DNA of 64,000 bases, taken from the NCBI GenBank assembly GCA_021852345.1, contig JAJZNL010000056.1:62001-126000 (forward strand), written 5' to 3'. Of the stretch, positions 25,913 through 35,475 are shown in pieces. Numbering within the stretch: the first letter of the stretch is position 1; every line of letters begins with the position of its first letter. Both the position numbers and the translations under genes were made by a program. Under the pieces are notes generated by a model, which saw only the letters and a program-made list of their open reading frames with translations, was not told where the DNA came from and made no database searches. The DNA comes from Actinomycetes bacterium. GTDB taxonomy: Bacteria > Actinomycetota > Acidimicrobiia > Acidimicrobiales > JABEUL01.

Positions 25913-26515
25913 TTACCTTCTTAATATCGAGCCAACCGTAAGCGTCAATATCTTCTTTGCTCTAGATACGGAATATCCTTGAAATCTTATTGACTCCCAG
26001 CAGTGCCACGAAGTTGCAGCCTCAACGGCATCTACGACCAAAGAAAGATCAGTTCTCTCAAGCTCAAATTCCGGTTTAAACGCTTCTTTGATATGGCTAA
26101 TGTTCATCTGATGAAAGGTTTGACGAAGATTCAACAATGAAGTAGAAGTAGGCTCAATAACTACGAGTGCTCGTCTTATCGGTGTAACCGCTTCAAGAAT
26201 CTTTGCCCGTTGGTTAATATAAATTCTAAGCCTTTGGGGAAAATCTAGCTTGTTAGAAATTGGAGTTCTGAACTTTACAAGCCTGTCGAACTGTCTCTGT
26301 CCTACAGCACTATGCAGCTCATTAAGATCCGTAAAATGTTGAAAGACTGATCGTTCAGACACACCGGCTCTAACTGCTATCTGTCTAGCGGTCGGTCGGT
26401 AATCACCTTCGTTAACCAAATCCAATAATGCATCCACTATCTTTATTTTTGTATTTGAAGATCTTTGCTTACGGCCGTCTGATTCTGAATTACCGTCCAA
26501 ACTGCCAGCTGACAT
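25913..26515 (-). CDS. TetR-family transcriptional regulator
   Basis: The 200-aa repressor-type protein has an N-terminal helix-turn-helix, ARQIAVRAGVSERSVFQHF. I start at ATG 26515 (MSAGSLDG), which has AAAGG 7 nt upstream. A GTG at 26602 would add 29 residues with no ribosome site. The ligand domain is divergent and gives no clue to the inducer. It converges with the maleylpyruvate isomerase-like gene, so that gene or the nearby ABC exporter are possible targets; this is only proximity. Confidence 0.85.
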   Translation of the reverse strand: MSAGSLDGNSESDGRKQRSSNTKIKIVDALLDLVNEGDYRPTARQIAVRAGVSERSVFQHFTDLNELHSAVGQRQFDRLVKFRTPISNKLDFPQRLRIYINQRAKILEAVTPIRRALVVIEPTSTSLLNLRQTFHQMNISHIKEAFKPEFELERTDLSLVVDAVEAATSWHCWESIRFQGYSVSRAKKILTLTVGSILRR

Positions 26516-26758
26516 CGATTTACCTTTGCGTCTTTCATCTGACGGCGTCTGCCCTAAAATTATTGTCGGTGCGGGCTCAATACCAAGCCAATTGTCAATC
26601 ACTTTTAAATTTCCATAAATTTTTATTTATCTAATATCTAACCAGTTAATTAATACCTAAACGCCGTTAAATTAAACTTAATAAAACAACTTTCCATAAT
26701 CGGAATCAAACTCAATGATGGTGATATTTTAACCCAAATTTCATATTTATGGCCGCTT

Positions 26759-28009
26759 TTATGGGAAGGTACCTCTATAGGTATGTGCCTGAGCCAGCCG
26801 TTCGACAGCTATCAACAGACATGCTTGGCGCAAGGAAATCTTATTAACCTGAGAGCGTCCCCACATCTCTTCAAATGCTTCGGTCATCTTATTGGTCAGA
26901 CGATCCGTTGCGGTTTTGGCATCCCAACTATAGCCCTGGCGATCCTGTGCCCATTCAAACGAAGAGGATATAACCCCGCCTGCATTCGATAAAATATCGG
27001 GCACCACAACTATTTGCCTTTGGGCCAATATCTTATCGGCTGCTTCGGTTACGGGACCGTTTGCTGCTTCTACAATATATTTACAGTCAATTACTTCGGC
27101 GATTTTTGAGTCAATGGCATTTTCCAGTGCAGCCGGTATAATTAAGTCGGCTTTTAAAGCCCACATCTCTTTTTGGTCAATTACCTCGGCGTGATTAAAA
27201 CCATTAAGTGAACCGCCGTTTTTAAGATGAGCTCCAAGTGAAACCACATCGATACCAAATCGATTATAGATCGCTCCACTTATATCACCTATGGCCACAA
27301 TTTTGGCTCCCGCAGAATGCAGCAAAAAGGCCAAAGGCCCACCTACCTTACCAAAACCTTGCAATATTATCTTTTTACCCGCCAAAGTTTTATTATGTTT
27401 TTGCAAAATATTTTTAACGGTAATTAGAACTCCCAAAGATGTAGCCCCTTGATGTCCGAGAACGCCTCCCAAAGCCAGAGGCTTGCCCGTTATCACCGAA
27501 GTCGTATTTTGACCGTTTAACGCCCAAATTGTATCAGCAAACCAGGCCATGACTTTTTCATTGGTATTCACATCTGGAGCGGGAACGTCTTTATATGTTC
27601 CAACCAGCGGATTAATTTCTATGGCATAACGTCGGGTCAAACGTTCCAGCTCGGCTTCTGAAAAAGCTTCAGGATGACATGCAATTCCGCCTTTGGCCCC
27701 TCCGAAAGGTATGTCCACCAACGCTGTTTTTAAAGACATCTCAGCAGCAAGTGCCGTTATCGAATCGGCTGTCACGTCAGGATGATACCTAATTCCACCT
27801 TTACCGGGTCCGCGAGACGTGTCGTGATGAACTCTGTAACCCTTATAAATTTCTAACTCACCGGAGTCGCGCTTTAAATATACAGATACCTCCAACAGTC
27901 TTTCTGGTTGAACAATAAGATCAAACAAAGACTTATGGATTGAAGTTAAATTTCGAACAGATCTTATTCTGTCTGTTATCGCCTTAAGCGGGTTAAGATT
28001 TTCGGTCAC
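26759..28009 (-). CDS. gdhA: Glu/Leu/Phe/Val dehydrogenase, probably glutamate dehydrogenase
   Basis: The 416-aa cytosolic enzyme catalyses oxidative deamination of glutamate (or reductive amination of 2-oxoglutarate) with NAD(P). It shows RVHHDTSRGPGKGGIRYHP, the catalytic lysine region LVDIPFGGAKGGI, the dinucleotide-binding GFGKVGGPLAFLL and the C-terminal VPDILSNAGGVISSSFEWAQ. I start at GTG 28009 (weak AAGAG upstream), which gives the normal family length. An in-frame TTG at 28099 would add 30 residues (IFKNIKDIKIYCL...) that do not look like this family. Coenzyme preference cannot be read here. Confidence 0.92.
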   Translation of the reverse strand: MTENLNPLKAITDRIRSVRNLTSIHKSLFDLIVQPERLLEVSVYLKRDSGELEIYKGYRVHHDTSRGPGKGGIRYHPDVTADSITALAAEMSLKTALVDIPFGGAKGGIACHPEAFSEAELERLTRRYAIEINPLVGTYKDVPAPDVNTNEKVMAWFADTIWALNGQNTTSVITGKPLALGGVLGHQGATSLGVLITVKNILQKHNKTLAGKKIILQGFGKVGGPLAFLLHSAGAKIVAIGDISGAIYNRFGIDVVSLGAHLKNGGSLNGFNHAEVIDQKEMWALKADLIIPAALENAIDSKIAEVIDCKYIVEAANGPVTEAADKILAQRQIVVVPDILSNAGGVISSSFEWAQDRQGYSWDAKTATDRLTNKMTEAFEEMWGRSQVNKISLRQACLLIAVERLAQAHTYRGTFP

Positions 28010-28132
28010 CGTAACACTCTTTTTTAACTGACTTTCATTCCAATAATTTCGCCGAATTAAACAATAAATTTTGATATCTTTAATATTCTTAAATATCAAT
28101 TTGCTCTAAGAATTTAAACCTGTTGGACAAAT

Positions 28133-28156
28133 CGTCAAATCGTCAAATCGTCAAAT
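28133..28156. repeat. 8-bp tandem repeat, three copies
   Basis: CGTCAAAT is repeated three times without interruption, upstream of glutamate dehydrogenase and downstream of the ABC exporter stop. No function is suggested. Confidence 0.8.
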
Positions 28157-28261
28157 ACGACTTAAATTAAACATGTATACGATTTTATAGATGTTTAGAT
28201 ACAAAATAGTATCTTCACCATAATGGCATATTCACGCTATCTGTCAATTAAGTTAACGGAT

Positions 28262-31200
28262 CTAAGCGGCGGGTGCGACAAATGCTTCCCACATCTTTTT
28301 ATAAACCCCATCTTGGTTAATCAGCTCATTATGCGTTCCGTACTGTGCTACCTTTTTGTCATCTATAACGGCTATGTAATCTGCCATCATTACCGTTTGC
28401 AACCTGTGAGCAATTAACACGGTCGTAGTCGATGAAGCTACGGCATTCATAGCTTTGGTTACTATGTGTTCCGAATGGAGATCCAGATTAGCCGTAGCCT
28501 CATCTAATAGTAAAAGTTTAGGATCTGACAACTTAACTCTGGCAAGTGATATTAATTGTCTTTGTCCCGAAGACAGTGACTTACCCTGAGATTTAACCTT
28601 CTCCAGATACCCATTAGTAAGCTTAGAAATGAATGAGTGAGCACCGACGGCTCTTGCGGCATTCTCAATGTCCAAATCAGAAACATTTTCCCTTCCAAAG
28701 GCGATGTTGTCTCTAATGGTTCCGGTAAAAAGATGGGCCTCTTGAGGTACGTATCCAATATGTTTTTTATAGAATACGGGATCGATATCTTTCAACGTAT
28801 TTCCGTCTATTTCAATTGAGCCGGAATCGGGATCATAAAATCTAGCCAAAAGTTTTATTATGGTAGATTTACCGGCTCCTGTTTGACCTACAATGGCCAA
28901 AGTCTCTCCAGCATTGATGGTTAAATTAACACTGTCCAACACTTCTGAATCAAAACCCGGATATCTAAAACTTATATTCTTTAAAACCACATTCCCCTTA
29001 AAATCAAACGAGTCGATGCTATGGTGATCCTGGTCTACGATTACGGGTTCATGCATTAATTCATTTATCTTATTTAATGAAGCCGCAGCCTGCTGGTATT
29101 GGTCAAAAGTCTGAGACAGCTGTTGGATGGGACTAAAAAACAGATTAACCAACAATACAAAAGCTAAAAGGGCTCCAATCTGCAGCTGCTTTTGAATTAC
29201 CAAATGCGAACCGTAACCCATAACCAAGGCCGCTGAAATATCCGAAAACAGCAGTACCATCGGAAAGTAGATTGACACCAACCATTGTGCCTTTACTCTA
29301 GAATTTAAATAACTTACGGAGAGTTTTTCAAAATCATTATTTTGTTTTTGTCCCTGATTGTAGGCGACAGAAACTCTGATTCCGGAAATACCTTCTTGCA
29401 AATTTGCATTGACAACGGCAATTTTATCTCTGGCCAAGCGGTATATTTTAGACGATTCCACTCTAAACCACTGAGTTGCAACAGCTAGCAACGGCACTAC
29501 CGCAAAGGCCGCCAAAGCCAATTTAATATTAGTTAAGAACAATACAATCCCCACCATAAAGAATGTAAAAATATTGACCAACGCGGCAATAAGACCCGTT
29601 TGAACCAACTGACCTATAGTAAGGACATCGGTTGTCATTCGGGTCATCACCCTCCCGCCCATTTCCCTTTCATAAAAGTCCATACCGAGTCGTAGAAGTT
29701 GCGAAAATATTTTTACCCTTAATGCGTAAGATATCCGAGCCGAAACTTTTCCTACATATTTAATTTCAAAATAGGAATCCAGCCAATCCAACAATACCGC
29801 CGCTAAAAAAATTGCAGCCGCTACATACAAAAATGTGGTAGATCCTTTTGACACACCGTTGTCAATCCCCGTCTTAATTAAAAGCGGTCCAGCTACCGTT
29901 AAAACCGTATCTATCAAAACCAAAATAATTCCGAAAATAAAAGCGTAGTAAAACGGCTTTAAGAATTTCTTAAATGCAAAGCCGTTTTCGTATTGTTCCA
30001 GAGTCTTGACGTCAACTTTTGTATCAAACTCCGTAGAAGGCAACTTTGCTACTTTGTTCAGCAACTCCTCTGTCGGCGCCAACATGGCTCCGATATTGCC
30101 CATCATCCCGCCGCCTCCGCCCATACCCGCACCAAGACCAGAAACTCCGAGTTTCATACCACCAACATTCAAAGAATCTTCCAAACTGTCATAAGGCCAA
30201 CACTGAGGCGTGATTTCAGGTACTTCAATCGAATCGATGCCGTTATCCACTTCGCTGATTGATTCCAAATCGGATGCCGATGAAACATGATCGGCATCGT
30301 CACCTGTCAAAAGCGCGCGAAACAACGGGCTTCTTTCAAACAACTCCTCTAGGGTACCCGTATCTACCACCTGTCCTTCATCTATCAGAATTATTCGATC
30401 AGCTAAATTTATCGTTGATCTCCGGTGGGCAATCAATATGGTGGTTCGATTCGACATAACCTTAGAAAGAGTTTTATGTATCTCTTCTTCGGTGGCTGCG
30501 TCAACGGCACTGGTTGCATCATCCAAGATCAAAATCATGGGATTTGAAATTAATGCTCTGGCTAAAGCAATTCGCTGACGTTGCCCTCCGGACAGCGTCA
30601 GGCCTTTTTCGCCGACAACGGTATCGTAACCGTCAGGCAACTCTTTAATGAACTCGTCGGCTTCGACTGACTTGGCCGCGGCTACAATTTGATCAAAATC
30701 TGCTCGTGAGTTGCCGAAAGCTATATTATTTCTAATAGATTCCGAGAACAAAAAACTATCTTCAAATACAAACCCAATCTTATCTCTTAAACTTAAAAGC
30801 GTAAATTCTCTAACATCCTTGTCATCAATAAATACGCGTCCAGAAGAAACGTCATAAAATCTGGGAACCAACATCGATACTGTAGACTTTCCGCACCCAG
30901 AGGCGCCTACCAAAGCTACAGTCTCCCCCGGGTTCACCAAAAATGACAACCCGTTTAAAATCGGATTTTCGGATGTATAGCCAAAATGAACGTCATCAAA
31001 GACTATTTGGCCCTTAACGGTTGTCAACTCGGTGGCATCGCCCCTATCGGCGACCTCCGGTGTAGAATTGAGCAGATCAAACACTCTTTCGGCGCCGGCT
31101 TTTGCCTGCTGACCAAAAGCCATAAATCCGGCAAACATTCGTACTGGTCCGACCAGCGAAATTAAATAAGTCGAAAAGGCCAAAAATGTACCTAAAGAAA

Positions 31201-32065
31201 TTTCGTGTTTCACCGCAAGATAACCTCCGAGAGCCAAAATTCCAACTTGAGCGATAGAAGGAAGGGCTTGAAGCGTCGACTGCAATTTTGCCATTGTTAT
31301 GTAGACCCTGTTTCTGTAATTAAAAAGTCTCTTTGACTCTCTTTTAATTGATTCAGACATTTGGGCTTCGGCACCGAAAGACTTTACCACTCGAATTCCA
31401 GTAACCGTATCATCTACCACGTCTGCAATGACGCCCTCCTGTTGCTGTGCGATCCAAGACGAAGGAAAAACCGCATCCCTCAACCGCAACGAAACCCAAA
31501 ACATTAACGGGAGGATTAAAATGGCAACTACCGACAGAAGCGGAGACAGAACTATCATTATTACAAGCGACAGTATCAAAGTTACGAAGTTAGAAAACAT
31601 CATGGGACCAAAAGCCAAAATCGCCTGAATCAAACCAATATCCGAATTGGCCCTTGAGACCAATTGACCGGTATCCAACTCATCATGCTTAGCAAAATCC
31701 AGTCGTTGCAGATGTTGGAAAATTGCATTTCTCAAATCATTTTGCACGTGCAGCGAAACTTTTCCACCCCAATATCGCCTTATGAAAGCGGCACAAAAAG
31801 ATGCAAGGCCAAGTATCAGCATCAAAATTACGTATACATTAACATCGTGAAGTGTATGATTCAGTTCAATTGTATTAACTATCTGTCGTTGGATAAGAGG
31901 CAGTACTGAAGTAAACAAAGTACCCGCTATAGCTGCGACAAAAGATATATATAGATCTCGTTTGTGTGCCAAAACGAATGGCAAAAGCCCCCTAACCCAA
32001 CCTTGTTTTTTATTTTCCTGCTCTTTGCTTTCCACTGAATGTAATATCTTAGCTATAGAATTCAC
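28262..32065 (-). CDS. Single-chain (full) ABC exporter, TMD-NBD-TMD-NBD
   Basis: The 1267-aa protein contains two type IV exporter halves in one chain; most bacterial homologues are half-transporters of about 600 aa. Half 1: TMD about 30-330, Walker A GASGCGKST (about 387), signature LSGGQRQRIALARAL, Walker B ILILDDATSAVD (Asp instead of catalytic Glu). A Gly/Met-rich linker (GMGGGGGMMGN) lies near 640-660. Half 2: TMD about 690-985, Walker A GQTGAGKST (about 1060), signature LSSGQRQLISLARV, Walker B LLLLDEATANLD. One ATP site is therefore canonical and one degenerate. The start is a GTG at 32065 with no strong ribosome site. Probably exports lipids or drugs. Confidence 0.93.
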   Translation of the reverse strand: MNSIAKILHSVESKEQENKKQGWVRGLLPFVLAHKRDLYISFVAAIAGTLFTSVLPLIQRQIVNTIELNHTLHDVNVYVILMLILGLASFCAAFIRRYWGGKVSLHVQNDLRNAIFQHLQRLDFAKHDELDTGQLVSRANSDIGLIQAILAFGPMMFSNFVTLILSLVIMIVLSPLLSVVAILILPLMFWVSLRLRDAVFPSSWIAQQQEGVIADVVDDTVTGIRVVKSFGAEAQMSESIKRESKRLFNYRNRVYITMAKLQSTLQALPSIAQVGILALGGYLAVKHEISLGTFLAFSTYLISLVGPVRMFAGFMAFGQQAKAGAERVFDLLNSTPEVADRGDATELTTVKGQIVFDDVHFGYTSENPILNGLSFLVNPGETVALVGASGCGKSTVSMLVPRFYDVSSGRVFIDDKDVREFTLLSLRDKIGFVFEDSFLFSESIRNNIAFGNSRADFDQIVAAAKSVEADEFIKELPDGYDTVVGEKGLTLSGGQRQRIALARALISNPMILILDDATSAVDAATEEEIHKTLSKVMSNRTTILIAHRRSTINLADRIILIDEGQVVDTGTLEELFERSPLFRALLTGDDADHVSSASDLESISEVDNGIDSIEVPEITPQCWPYDSLEDSLNVGGMKLGVSGLGAGMGGGGGMMGNIGAMLAPTEELLNKVAKLPSTEFDTKVDVKTLEQYENGFAFKKFLKPFYYAFIFGIILVLIDTVLTVAGPLLIKTGIDNGVSKGSTTFLYVAAAIFLAAVLLDWLDSYFEIKYVGKVSARISYALRVKIFSQLLRLGMDFYEREMGGRVMTRMTTDVLTIGQLVQTGLIAALVNIFTFFMVGIVLFLTNIKLALAAFAVVPLLAVATQWFRVESSKIYRLARDKIAVVNANLQEGISGIRVSVAYNQGQKQNNDFEKLSVSYLNSRVKAQWLVSIYFPMVLLFSDISAALVMGYGSHLVIQKQLQIGALLAFVLLVNLFFSPIQQLSQTFDQYQQAAASLNKINELMHEPVIVDQDHHSIDSFDFKGNVVLKNISFRYPGFDSEVLDSVNLTINAGETLAIVGQTGAGKSTIIKLLARFYDPDSGSIEIDGNTLKDIDPVFYKKHIGYVPQEAHLFTGTIRDNIAFGRENVSDLDIENAARAVGAHSFISKLTNGYLEKVKSQGKSLSSGQRQLISLARVKLSDPKLLLLDEATANLDLHSEHIVTKAMNAVASSTTTVLIAHRLQTVMMADYIAVIDDKKVAQYGTHNELINQDGVYKKMWEAFVAPAA

Positions 32066-32487
32066 TAAACGTTTTGACCGGTCTAATTACTAAAATAGCT
32101 AGAATTACTTATTCATCGTTATCTTCGTCATTGTCGGAGTCCACATATCGCGGCAAATAAACTAGCCGATATCAGTTTAATACCAAACTTGAAATTTAAA
32201 ACACTAGCGGTATCTGGTAAAAATAGACGTTGCTTTTTTTTAAATCAAGTCCCAGTTTGAATGTCCCAGTTTGAATAAATCAATTTGAATGCATGCAACT
32301 TTTATAAATTATCCGGACACGGCTTAGAAAAGATCCTGAATTGAAGTTGCGTGTAAAAATGCGGGTTTACCGATTTATAATCAGTTGATATTTCCCATCT
32401 GCCAGACTATCTGCTAAGTTGCCGTAAATTCCTCACAGAACCATAATCTTAATTAACAACCTTAATTATTTAAGTTACCTGATTACG
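32066..32487. other. 422-bp spacer with a 14-bp tandem duplication
   Basis: AT-rich spacer between the ABC exporter start and the poly-proline protein stop. GTCCCAGTTTGAAT occurs at 32249-32262 and 32263-32276. No gene, RNA or terminator was recognised; the promoter of the exporter must lie within it. Confidence 0.6.
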
Positions 32488-33840
32488 TTACCTTTTTTTC
32501 AGCTTCTTAACAGTACCTTTTTTAATAATAATCGGCTGCATACCAATTAAAGGTTGGTTATCTTGCGAGTTATCCTCTATTGCGGGTTTCTCACTTAATT
32601 GCTGCGGATCCGTTGTATTCTGTTTTGGAAACGCATATGTCTTTTTCGGAGGACGAATATTCGAATTGGCAGAAGCCGGTGGTGGCGGAGTCGCCTTGGA
32701 GGTGGTTGCCATCGAATTGAATTCGCTCATAACCGCATCCCGTCGATTTTGTTTCTTATTTTGACCAGACTTCATATCATCCAGCAATCCGTTAAGCATG
32801 TCATCCACGCCAGCGTGTACCGATACTTCGGGTCCAGTCGGCGGCGGCGGAGTTGCCAGTACGCCTTCTTGGGCAACATATTTAGGTATCGCAGGTTGCT
32901 GATGAGGTAAATTAATAGGCGGTCGAACTTCCTGCTGGCCAATAACCGGAGGAGGAGGAGATACTACTGGCGGCGGCGAAGATACTGCCGGTGGAGGAGG
33001 TGGAGGAGGTGGAGGAGGTGGAGGAGGTGGAGGAGCGGAAGCGAACGAAGCTGAAAAATCCTCGTCAAACTCCGCGGCTAAAAGTTTGTCTATATCCACA
33101 TCACTTGAAACAATCGCCACGTTTTCTTGAGTACTATTTTCTGCCTGAAGTACCGAATTTTCAGATACCCCCAAGACATTATCTAGAGCAGATTCGATGG
33201 ACTCGTGCTTAAGTTCAACTTTAGAACCATTGTCAGAAAAAGCCTTCAATTCAGGTGCGCCTATAATTTCCGCCGTGTTACCGTTATTAGAATTACCCTG
33301 ATTGCCGTTATTCGATACAAAGGCATCTTGTGAACCGTTTAGATCTTGAACTGCCAGTTTTGGCTGATTAAAATTATTTACGATATCTTCAGGATTAAAA
33401 TTATTCGTCCAATCTTCCTGAACAACTGGATTTGGTACGTCAATTTTCTTAATATCTGGAGACTGACCGTTAGATATGATGTTTCCTTGGCTATCGCCAA
33501 TATCAAAAACTCTGTCGGAATTTGGTTGAGTATTACTCTTTTCAGAGAAAGCGGCATTTAAAGTATCATCAAAATTAAATGACTTAGACGCATTTGCAAT
33601 TTCAGTTCTCAACTCTTGCAACTTACTTTTTGTAGACGCTCGGTCACTAGATTGTCGCAATTCCCCCGACTGCAAATCATTATTAGGATTTAAAACTGGA
33701 GCTGCGGTTTCGACATTGCTCACAGTTGATACGGTCTCATTTTCTGAAACCGATTTATCGTCATTACCCTTATTAGCATCGGGATGTATATTTCCCAGCG
33801 CTTGATCAAGCAATGCATCTATATCAAACTCGTTAGCCAT
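32488..33840 (-). CDS. Unrecognised disordered protein with long poly-proline run
   Basis: The 450-aa protein has no recognisable enzyme fold. It is rich in Asn, Asp, Ser and Gln, with short acidic leucine motifs spread through it: FDIDALLDQALG at the N-terminus, VDIDKLLAAEFDEDF near 250, and VDDMLNGLLDDMKSG near 345. Between them is a run of more than a dozen prolines (about 270-290) and further Pro blocks. It ends in a basic tail KKGTVKKLKKR. There are no membrane segments or signal peptide. The architecture suggests a cytosolic scaffold binding a partner through repeated short helices. Its Pro-rich tracts resemble those in PilB and PilT of this window. Function unknown. Confidence 0.7.
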   Translation of the reverse strand: MANEFDIDALLDQALGNIHPDANKGNDDKSVSENETVSTVSNVETAAPVLNPNNDLQSGELRQSSDRASTKSKLQELRTEIANASKSFNFDDTLNAAFSEKSNTQPNSDRVFDIGDSQGNIISNGQSPDIKKIDVPNPVVQEDWTNNFNPEDIVNNFNQPKLAVQDLNGSQDAFVSNNGNQGNSNNGNTAEIIGAPELKAFSDNGSKVELKHESIESALDNVLGVSENSVLQAENSTQENVAIVSSDVDIDKLLAAEFDEDFSASFASAPPPPPPPPPPPPPPPAVSSPPPVVSPPPPVIGQQEVRPPINLPHQQPAIPKYVAQEGVLATPPPPTGPEVSVHAGVDDMLNGLLDDMKSGQNKKQNRRDAVMSEFNSMATTSKATPPPPASANSNIRPPKKTYAFPKQNTTDPQQLSEKPAIEDNSQDNQPLIGMQPIIIKKGTVKKLKKR

Positions 33841-33990
33841 TATAGCACTTACTTTTCAACTTCCATATAACTTGGTTCATTACGCTGATTCGTTACTTTT
33901 TTTCTTCCATATTTTATATATTAGTTATTTTATAGTTATAATCTTATATCTAATTTTTACTTTGCACAAATGCTATTTAAGTGGTAACTT

Positions 33991-34650
33991 TTAACACTTA
34001 TAGTGAGAAATCTTTTCCATAAATTTCCATGAAGTTCTGTGCAGTACACAAGGACCAAACTTTTGAAGCGCCCTAATATGATCCTTACTGGGATAGCCTT
34101 TGTTTTCAGAAAACCCATAATCGGGATAAACGTGGTGAAACTCGTCCATAATTGCATCTCTGGTAACTTTGGCGACCACGGATGCCGCCGCAATTGCCAT
34201 GCTGACCGAATCACCTTTTACTATACAAGTTTTAATTTCATCTGAGACAAAGTTTGTAAAATTAGTAGGGCCGTCAATAAGGTAGTGTTCTGGGCTGACC
34301 TTTAATTTACTCTTCGCTTCAATAGCGGCAATACCGATTGCGGCCGACATGCCGTAATCGTCACAAATCTTATTTGTCGCATGTCCTACCGCAAAATCAG
34401 CGGCAACTTCGACTACGGCTTTATAAAGTTCGTTTCTTTTTTTCTTTGAAAGTTTTTTTGAATCATTAAGTCCTGAATCCAAAAGATTTTGAGCATCACT
34501 AAGTCGATCCAAATCCAACACGGCAATTCCCACCGAAACCGGTCCAGCCCAAGCACCCCTGCCGACTTCATCTGCCCCTGCCACGAATCTATCACCGTAA
34601 ATTTTGCGATTGGTTTCGTAATTTAAGTTAGGATATTTAATATCAGTCAT
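33991..34650 (-). CDS. rnhB: Ribonuclease HII
   Basis: Removes ribonucleotides from DNA and RNA from RNA-DNA hybrids. From ATG 34650 the protein is 219 aa. It has the catalytic GADEVGRGAWAGPV (Asp27, Glu28), then LNDSKKLSKKKR, a HYLIDGP aspartate and ASVVAKVTRDAIMDEF with the last acidic residue, and YGFSENKGYPSKDHI. All active-site positions are filled. A TTG 24 nt upstream is in frame but would overlap the divergent gene. No Shine-Dalgarno precedes the ATG, which is 17 bp from the start of that divergent gene. Confidence 0.95.
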   Translation of the reverse strand: MTDIKYPNLNYETNRKIYGDRFVAGADEVGRGAWAGPVSVGIAVLDLDRLSDAQNLLDSGLNDSKKLSKKKRNELYKAVVEVAADFAVGHATNKICDDYGMSAAIGIAAIEAKSKLKVSPEHYLIDGPTNFTNFVSDEIKTCIVKGDSVSMAIAAASVVAKVTRDAIMDEFHHVYPDYGFSENKGYPSKDHIRALQKFGPCVLHRTSWKFMEKISHYKC

Positions 34651-34667
34651 TTTTTTACGACAATACG

Positions 34668-34922
34668 ATGACAAGCGAAGAGACCAACGAAGATTTAATT
34701 AAACCGAACGAACCGGACTTTAAGGTCGGAGATAAGGTCGAAATTAAGAATAAATTTGACGGTGACTGGTCAAGCGGATACATAATTTCCACCATCACGA
34801 CATCTCAAACCGGCGAAACATTGTTTTTCGTTAAAAGAGCTTCTGAAGACATTGAAATTTCTCAACACTTCTTTCTGGATCATATTAGAAAATCCAAAAA
34901 AAAGAATATGTGGTGGATTTAA
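34668..34922 (+). CDS. Small Tudor/SH3-like protein, unknown function
   Basis: The 84-aa protein has an acidic N-terminus (residues 1-17), then VGDKVEIKNKFDGDWSSGYI, the look of a small beta-barrel of the Tudor/agenet or SH3 type, and a basic, Trp-rich end KKKNMWWI. No known family was named with confidence. It is divergent from rnhB with start codons 17 bp apart and no Shine-Dalgarno, so its promoter must lie inside rnhB. Coding likelihood is good from the ordered composition but not proven. Confidence 0.6.
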   Translation: MTSEETNEDLIKPNEPDFKVGDKVEIKNKFDGDWSSGYIISTITTSQTGETLFFVKRASEDIEISQHFFLDHIRKSKKKNMWWI

Positions 34923-35108
34923 CAATTATAAACTCTCTTCAACTTGCTTAAGCTTGCTCGTTTAACAAACTAAATCCAAAAATTAACTGACTCAACTTTT
35001 TCGTACTTCTTGGCTAACTATTAATTCGGCTTATAAATTAATTCCCTAACTTCAATTCCGAAGTGCAAGGAATTAGACTTTTATTTTTTGCCCAAGCAAC
35101 TTGATCGT

Positions 35109-35142
35109 CTTGGTCGCCTGGTAATCTTGGTCACTTGGTAAT
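35109..35142. repeat. 17-bp tandem duplication
   Basis: CTTGGTCGCCTGGTAAT (35109-35125) is followed directly by CTTGGTCACTTGGTAAT (35126-35142), 15 of 17 identical, in the convergent spacer before the GYD-domain gene stop. Confidence 0.75.
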
Positions 35143-35151
35143 CTTGGCTGT

Positions 35152-35448
35152 TTAATCGAGGTTTGTTTTAACTGACTTTAGGAACTCTTCTACCGGAACG
35201 GCCGACAAAGTTACCGTTTTCAACGTTCCTCTCGAACCCAAAGTTACGGCAACTTTGGCCATAACTTTTTCATCAGGAGCCTCCAGTATCGTACAAAAAT
35301 CATACTGTCCTAGAAGTGCCCATTGAGAAATAACTTTAACTCCCATCTTTTCGACTTCCTTATTTACTTCTAAAAGTCTTTCGGGATTATCTCGCAGCCG
35401 TGCAGCGCCGTCAGGACCAAGATTTGAAAGCATTAAAAATGTTGCCAT
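35152..35448 (-). CDS. GYD-domain protein
   Basis: The 98-aa protein matches the GYD family (PF08734) by pattern: MATFLMLSNLGPDGAARLRD, then ALLGQYDFCTILEAPDEKVM (the G-x-Y-D signature near residues 47-50) and a strand ending KTVTLSAVPVEEF. This alpha/beta ferredoxin-like family has no established function. It lies 27 bp after the RpiB-like gene and is probably co-transcribed with it. Confidence 0.82.
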   Translation of the reverse strand: MATFLMLSNLGPDGAARLRDNPERLLEVNKEVEKMGVKVISQWALLGQYDFCTILEAPDEKVMAKVAVTLGSRGTLKTVTLSAVPVEEFLKSVKTNLD

Positions 35449-35475
35449 GAGTTTTAGATTAGCTCAAAACGGCGA

